From assembly GCF_016648105.1 (NCBI RefSeq), contig NZ_JACVVE010000038.1:1-53621 (forward strand): a stretch of DNA of 53,621 bases, read 5' to 3'. This stretch comes from Pseudomonas sp. S31. GTDB lineage: Bacteria > Pseudomonadota > Gammaproteobacteria > Pseudomonadales > Pseudomonadaceae. Within the stretch, counting starts at the first letter, position 1; the number at the start of each line of letters is the position of its first letter. This document shows positions 53,542 to 53,621 of the stretch, piece after piece. Made by a program: the position numbers and the translations under genes. A model generated the notes under the pieces. It had not been told where the DNA came from, did not search any database, and saw nothing but the letters and a program-made list of their open reading frames with translations.

Positions 53542-53571
53542 CCTGTAGGAGCGGGTTTACCCGCGAATAGG
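53542..53571. repeat. Single REP element after modE
   Basis: CCTGTAGGAGCGGGTTTACC then CGCGAATAGGC, plus orientation, downstream of modE. The rest of the window end (53572-53621) shows nothing recognisable. Confidence 0.85.
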
Positions 53572-53621
53572 CGAGGGTGTCAGAAATTTTGTGTTCGGGC
53601 ATAACATGAGTAAGAGGTGCA

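Overview
The window is a GC-rich chromosomal segment of a fluorescent pseudomonad, most likely of the Pseudomonas putida group. Support for this: almost all proteins read as putida-type sequences, the gene order (apaG-apaH-glpE, yeaG-yeaH-spoVR, cca-folK-folB-plsY-tsaD, rpsU-dnaG-rpoD, rmcA-tRNA, davBA, pqqFABCDE, fadE-like genes, bioBFHCD) is the one I know from that group, and putida-type REP elements (GTAGGAGCGGGTTTACCCGCGAA and relatives) sit in several intergenic gaps. Identity is inferred from memory of these families; no search was run.

Layout. 1-1.7 kb: apaG, apaH and glpE. 1.9-6.8 kb: the stress-linked trio PrkA-type kinase / DUF444 protein / SpoVR. 6.9-10.6 kb: cca, folate genes folK-folB (minus), plsY, tsaD (minus). 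10.8-15.3 kb: the macromolecular synthesis operon rpsU-dnaG-rpoD. 15.4-19.1 kb: a 1247-residue periplasmic-sensor/PAS/GGDEF/EAL protein matching RmcA, followed at once by a CAT-anticodon tRNA.

19.1-27.6 kb is an accessory zone. It starts with a 2.4-kb cassette (rtcB and prfH, an RNA ligase and a release-factor-like protein for rescuing ribosomes with cut 16S rRNA) bounded by two copies of the tRNA 3' part, as left by a tRNA-targeting integrase. In front of rtcB are a good promoter, a 13-codon leader ORF with a perfect Shine-Dalgarno sequence, and an inverted repeat able to hide the rtcB ribosome-binding site; this possible sensing leader is the most novel item I see. Then come a small Pseudomonas-type hypothetical gene, a PQQ glucose dehydrogenase gene (gcd) with its sugar porin (oprB), and a two-gene DUF4160 / DUF2442-HTH module with a 15-bp palindromic operator candidate.

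27.7-38.5 kb: an Lrp/AsnC regulator and davB-davA (lysine to 5-aminovalerate), then the complete PQQ biosynthesis cluster pqqF, pqqABCDE and an S9 peptidase. The PQQ made here is the cofactor of the glucose dehydrogenase encoded about 6 kb upstream. 38.5-46.6 kb: a Pmp3-type membrane peptide, a class III aminotransferase divergent from a LysR regulator, two paralogous 600-residue acyl-CoA dehydrogenases flanking a membrane diguanylate cyclase; the first dehydrogenase promoter carries two PsrA-like boxes. 46.9-53.6 kb: a very small flagellar-rod-like protein, the biotin operon bioBFHCD (minus), with a BirA-type operator overlapping the bioB promoter and the start of comF, then comF and a ModE-type regulator. 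No CRISPR array, rRNA, intact transposase or integrase was seen.
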